A stretch of DNA of 55,586 bases, from positions 1 through 55,586 of the forward strand of contig JALGXW010000032.1 in assembly GCA_029821875.1 (NCBI GenBank). Reading direction: 5' to 3'. Every line of letters starts with the position of its first letter. Position 1 is the stretch's first letter. Made by a program: the position numbers and the translations under genes. The notes below the pieces were generated by a model. That model was not told the DNA's origin and made no database searches. It worked only from the letters and a program-made list of their open reading frames with translations. Of the stretch, positions 52,437-55,586 are shown piece by piece. The DNA is from Candidatus Hebobacterum abditum. Its GTDB lineage: Bacteria; Armatimonadota; Hebobacteria; Hebobacterales; Hebobacteraceae.

Positions 52437-53408
52437 ATGAGCGCTGCATTGCCCGGAATGCGTATCGAACCGTCCCGCATCTGCCTCGGCAGCGCAGGGA
52501 TCGGCACCCACATCAGCAAAGACGACAGCTTCGCGGTCATGGATGCGTTCTTCGAGGCCGGCGGGAATTTCATCGACACCGCCCACATCTACGCGGCCTG
52601 GGTGGAGGGCGGCTGGGGTGCGAGCGAGCGGACCATCGGCGAGTGGATTCGGTCCCGAGGCAACCGCGACCGGGTGGTGGTCGGCACGAAGGGCGCACAC
52701 TCTCCGTGGGGGTCGGAAGACAAGAGCGGCCGTTGCTCTCGTGAGGACCTGGAGCAGCACCTGAACGAGAGCCTGGAGCGCCTTGCCACGGATTACGTTG
52801 ACCTCTACTGGCTCCACCTCGATGAGCCGTCGAGGCCCGTGGGAGAGATCATCGAGTCGCTTGCAGATCTCCAGCACAGCGGCCGCATCCTCAGCTACGG
52901 CGCCTCGAACTGGATGACGGACCGCATTGAAGCGGCCAATGCGTACGCCAAGGAGAAGGGCCTTCCGCCGTTCGTCGCGAGCCAGCCCTGGTTCTCCTTG
53001 GGCGCAGCGGCCGGCGGGCCCTCATCGGATGATCCGACCGCAGACTCGGCCGACCCACTCCGCCAGTGGCACATCAAGACCCGATTGCCGATGATTCCGT
53101 ACGCATCTCAAGCGAACGGCTACTTCGGAGCGGGGAATGTGGCGTGGGCGAAGAGCGGCTTCGCGGGGTCGCCGGAACGAGCGGAGAGCTTCGATTCTCC
53201 GGCCAACAGGCAGCGACTCCTCCGCGCCATTGACTTGGCCGGGCGGAAGAATCTGACCGCGAACCAGATCGCCCTGGCCTACCTGCTCAGTCAGCCGTTC
53301 GCCGTCTACCCCATCATTGGAACTGGCAATCCGGACCACGCTCGCGAAGCGCTGTCCGCAGCCTCTCTGCTGCTGACGGAGGAGGAGTGCAGCTACCTCT
53401 TCACCTAG
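52437..53408 (+). CDS. Aldo/keto reductase
   Basis: The 323-residue TIM-barrel oxidoreductase has the AKR tetrad: Asp and Tyr in FIDTAHIY, Lys in VVGTKG and His in WLHLDEP. NADPH-binding residues are likely in the C-terminal PIIGTGNPDHAREAL. ATG 52437 follows AAAGGA; the longer frame adds 26 residues of divergent promoter DNA. The substrate is unknown. Confidence 0.9.
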   Translation: MSAALPGMRIEPSRICLGSAGIGTHISKDDSFAVMDAFFEAGGNFIDTAHIYAAWVEGGWGASERTIGEWIRSRGNRDRVVVGTKGAHSPWGSEDKSGRCSREDLEQHLNESLERLATDYVDLYWLHLDEPSRPVGEIIESLADLQHSGRILSYGASNWMTDRIEAANAYAKEKGLPPFVASQPWFSLGAAAGGPSSDDPTADSADPLRQWHIKTRLPMIPYASQANGYFGAGNVAWAKSGFAGSPERAESFDSPANRQRLLRAIDLAGRKNLTANQIALAYLLSQPFAVYPIIGTGNPDHAREALSAASLLLTEEECSYLFT

Positions 53409-53441
53409 TCTGCTAGGAGCGTTCGAGTCGCCCACAGGCGC

Positions 53442-53471
53442 TTGACGTTGTGGCCGCCGCTCTGCTATAAT
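53442..53471 (+). promoter_or_regulatory. Extended -10 promoter of ilvD leader
   Basis: TTGACG at 53442-53447 and TATAAT at 53466-53471, 18 bases apart, with TGC before the -10. Transcription should start near 53478, the beginning of the T-box leader. Confidence 0.8.
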
Positions 53472-53477
53472 CGCGCG

Positions 53478-53753
53478 AAACCTGCGCAGGAAAGGCGTAG
53501 AAGGGGAGCAGTACGCGGCACCCGAGGCCACCAGAGAGTCGGCCATGGGCTGGAAGCCGGCACCCGCGGGACCGCCGAATCTCGCCCCAGAGCTGCCCGT
53601 CCGAACACATCCAGTAGGTCGGAGCCGGGAGTCGCCCGTTACAGCGGATCGAGAGGGACGCGGCCGTGGGCTGCATGCCTACATGGCACGTCCAATTTGG
53701 GTGGTACCGCGAGAGCACGTTGCCTCTCGTCCCAAGGGGACGAGAGGCTTTCT
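53478..53753 (+). promoter_or_regulatory. T-box leader for ilvD, probable leucine (CUC) specifier
   Basis: The conserved T-box TTGGGTGGTACCGCG is at 53697-53711, directly before a terminator. The first half folds as a stem I: AGTA (5' side of the specifier loop) near 53514, an AGAGAG bulge region at about 53532 and GCTGGAAG in the distal loop. Opposite AGTA is GAATCTCG (53577-53584). The codon CTC (53581-53583), flanked by a purine, fits leucine; ATC (Ile) one frame earlier is less well placed. Uncharged tRNA would stabilise the antiterminator and raise ilvD expression. Confidence 0.88.
53722..53753 (+). terminator. T-box regulated intrinsic terminator
   Basis: GCCTCTCGTCCC and GGGACGAGAGGC form a perfect 12-bp stem around a three-base loop, followed by TTTCT. 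The 5' arm overlaps the antiterminator, as expected of a T-box switch. Confidence 0.9.
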
Positions 53754-53790
53754 AGTAACTCGCCTGTTCGCCGGCGCGGAGCGCGGGGAG

Positions 53791-53904
53791 GCAGCTCCTC
53801 AGAGCCGTCGCCGTTTCTCAGTCTCTCTCGCCAGTGCGGTCGTATCCGCAGCTCCTCAGAGCCGTCGCCGTTTCTCAGTCTCTCTCGCCAGTGCGGTCGT
53901 ATCC
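53791..53904 (+). repeat. Perfect 57-bp tandem duplication in the ilvD leader
   Basis: The unit starting GCAGCTCCTCAGAGCC and ending GGTCGTATCC occurs twice without mismatch (53791-53847 and 53848-53904), after the T-box terminator and directly before the ilvD ribosome site. Each copy has a TCTCTCT run that can pair with AGAGAGG at 53907-53913. No function is known. Confidence 0.95.
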
Positions 53905-53920
53905 GTAGAGAGGAACGAAG

Positions 53921-55586
53921 ATGCGGAGTGATGCGATCAAGAAAGGCCCAGAGCGAGCGCCCCATCGGGGGCTGCTCTATGGCTCGGGGCTACACCGAAG
54001 CACTTTCGACCGGCCGTTCATAGGCGTGGTTACGAGCTGGACCGATATCATCCCGGGTCACTCGGGGATGCGCGACCTGGAGCGCCACATTGAGCGCGGC
54101 GTCTTCGCTGCCGGTGGCGTCGCCTTCTTCTTCGGCGTGCCAGGGATTTGCGACGGACTGGCGATGGGCCACCGTGGCATGCATTACTCGCTTCCCTCAC
54201 GTGAGTTGATCGCAGACTCGGTGGAGTCGATGCTCGAGGCACATCAGTTCGATGGCGTCGTGCTCCTCACCAATTGCGACAAGATCACGCCCGGGATGTT
54301 GATGGCAGCCGCTCGAGTGAACGTCCCCGCCATCGTGGTCACGGCTGGGCCGATGCTGGCGGGCCAGTGCGCATGCCTCTCGGACGAGTTGCTCGCCGTC
54401 GCACAGCGCCTGAAGGAGGACGGCAAGCCAGACGCAGTAGTAGAGGCCGCGCAGCGGCTCGCCAGAGGTCACGCTGTGTATGGCGATGGTTACTATGGTG
54501 CCGCCTGGCACAAAGCCGGCTTGCTGACCGACGAGCAACTCGACCTTCTGGAGCAGGCGGCGTGCCCTGGCACCGGCTCGTGCCAAGGGCTCTACACGGC
54601 GAATACGATGGCGTGCCTGACAGAGGCCCTGGGCATGTCTCTGCCAGGCTGCGGCACAGCGCTGGCGGTGTCGGCGGAGAAGCGTCGTATTGCCTACGCC
54701 AGCGGAGAGCGCATTCTGGACCTGGTCAAGGAAGACGTGCAGCCGAGGCAGGTCATGACTCACGAGGCCTTTCGCAACGCCATTCGCGTCGACAACGCTC
54801 TCGGCGGCTCCAGCAACACAGTGCTGCATCTGCCGGCCATCGCGCACGAGGCTGCCGTGGATTTCCCGATCGACTGGTTTGACGAGATATCTCGCCAGAC
54901 GCCACACATCACAGATATCCTGCCCGGACCGACAGCGCAACATGCAATGGAGGATCTGGACCGGGCCGGCGGTGTCTCGGCAGTCATGCACGTTCTGGCC
55001 GAGGCGATCGAGGACTCGCCCACAGTCGCCGGCGTGTCGGCTCGGCGACTCGCGGCCGATGCGAAGGTCCTTGACTCCAGCGTAGTACGGCCGCTGGAGA
55101 ACGCTTACCACGAGGAAGGCGGTATCGCGATTCTGAGGGGCAACTTGGCTTCTGAGGGATCGGTGGTGAAGTCGTCCGCCGTTGCCCCGAGCATGAGGAA
55201 GTTCACCGGGCAAGCGCGGGTGTTCACACGGGAGGAAGATGCGACAGAGGCGATCGTGGGTGGGAAGATACAGTCTGGGGACGTCGTGGTGATCCAATAC
55301 GAAGGCCCTCGCGGGGGGCCTGGGATGCGAGAGATGCTGTACCCAACTTCGCAGATATACGCTGCAGGCCTGAATGAATCGGTCGCCCTGATAACGGACG
55401 GCCGCTTCTCGGGGGCAACGATAGGACTATCGGTCGGGCACGTTGATCCGGAGGCAGCCGTCGGCGGCACGATTGGCTTGGTCCAGGAGGGCGACGAGAT
55501 TCTCATTGACGTGGATCAACGGAAGATAGAACTGCTCGTGCCGGATGAGCAGATCGAGAAGCGGCGAAAGAGCTGGGAGCCGCTGC
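53921..55586 (+). CDS. ilvD: Dihydroxy-acid dehydratase (runs off the window)
   Basis: 555 residues are visible, close to full length (about 555-565); the end shows the family's closing RRKSWEP region. IlvD dehydrates dihydroxy acids in branched-chain amino acid synthesis. Motifs: PFIGVVTSW, GICDGLAMGHRGMHYSLPSR, the iron-sulfur Cys119 in TNCDKITPGM, Cys221 in CPGTGSCQG, and DGRFSGAT near the C-terminus. ATG 53921 follows AGAGAGG. A leucine-type T-box upstream favours ilvD over sugar-acid dehydratases of the same family. Confidence 0.92.
   Translation, partial: MRSDAIKKGPERAPHRGLLYGSGLHRSTFDRPFIGVVTSWTDIIPGHSGMRDLERHIERGVFAAGGVAFFFGVPGICDGLAMGHRGMHYSLPSRELIADSVESMLEAHQFDGVVLLTNCDKITPGMLMAAARVNVPAIVVTAGPMLAGQCACLSDELLAVAQRLKEDGKPDAVVEAAQRLARGHAVYGDGYYGAAWHKAGLLTDEQLDLLEQAACPGTGSCQGLYTANTMACLTEALGMSLPGCGTALAVSAEKRRIAYASGERILDLVKEDVQPRQVMTHEAFRNAIRVDNALGGSSNTVLHLPAIAHEAAVDFPIDWFDEISRQTPHITDILPGPTAQHAMEDLDRAGGVSAVMHVLAEAIEDSPTVAGVSARRLAADAKVLDSSVVRPLENAYHEEGGIAILRGNLASEGSVVKSSAVAPSMRKFTGQARVFTREEDATEAIVGGKIQSGDVVVIQYEGPRGGPGMREMLYPTSQIYAAGLNESVALITDGRFSGATIGLSVGHVDPEAAVGGTIGLVQEGDEILIDVDQRKIELLVPDEQIEKRRKSWEPL

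Noticed and set aside
53442-54023. Plus-strand frame through the ilvD leader with a repeated Ser-rich peptide
   Set aside because: It starts in the promoter and runs through the T-box and terminator. The peptide repeat is only the 57-bp duplication read in frame, as 57 is a multiple of three.

Overview
The window is GC-rich bacterial chromosome, densely packed with housekeeping genes. It contains no rRNA, tRNA, insertion sequence, prophage or CRISPR array that I can see. The lineage cannot be fixed from the sequence. ScpA/ScpB, a SpoIID-type lytic transglycosylase, a transcription-terminating T-box leader and a GlnR-like orphan OmpR regulator all point away from Proteobacteria. They fit an uncultured, high-GC bacterium of a Terrabacteria-like group (Armatimonadota, Chloroflexota or Actinobacteria relatives). 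That placement is inference. GTG and TTG starts are common, and 1-14 base gene overlaps show tight operons.

Layout. 1-5.4 kb: the tail of an HD-GYP protein, a ribokinase, and a minus-strand cluster (zinc-ribbon membrane protein, pfkA, glnR-like regulator, glnA). 5.6-8.9 kb: an active/inactive pair of secreted M16 peptidases and an unknown gene. 9.0-15.2 kb: yceD-rpmF-plsX-fabH-fabD-fabG-acpP-fabF, a complete fatty-acid initiation and elongation cluster; its FabH lacks an internal segment near the C-terminus. 15.2-21.1 kb: HAD phosphatase, SpoIID, AnmK, archaeal-type phosphoglycerate mutase and a permease, probably linked to cell-wall turnover. 21.3-26.2 kb: secreted PQQ-type beta-propeller, dprA, topA. 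26.3-31.7 kb: asd-lysC-dapA (lysine/diaminopimelate entry), then a type-4 uracil-DNA glycosylase, a xylose-isomerase-like TIM barrel and a translin-family protein. 31.7-33.5 kb: unknown secreted and membrane proteins. 33.5-38.5 kb: trpS, scpA, scpB, a D-Ala-D-Ala carboxypeptidase, an RsuA-type pseudouridine synthase and rpmB. 38.6-45.1 kb: a CBS-DUF1385 fusion, argS, a DUF4132-type giant protein and pyrF. 45.2-49.2 kb: winged-helix regulator, DUF6259-like glycosidase candidate and a uronate-isomerase-like protein. 49.3-53.4 kb: ECF sigma factor with its anti-sigma, glycosyltransferase, QueG-like iron-sulfur protein and aldo/keto reductase. 53.4-55.6 kb: a T-box leader, a perfect 57-bp tandem duplication, and ilvD running off the window.

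Regulation visible in the sequence includes TGnTATAAT extended -10 promoters at several loci, two of which (trpS, pyrF) lie so close to the ATG that the mRNAs should be nearly leaderless. There is an 11-bp-periodic GAAAC direct repeat in front of glnA, next to the GlnR-like gene. A sigma-E-like promoter precedes the ECF sigma gene. A leucine-type (CUC) T-box controls ilvD. The only gene-free stretch longer than 300 bases is 53409-53920, which holds the ilvD promoter, T-box, terminator and tandem repeat.

No obvious defence or mobile system is present. The least ordinary content is the GlnR-glnA module, the bacterial translin homologue, the SpoIID-AnmK pairing, the deleted FabH segment and the layered ilvD leader.
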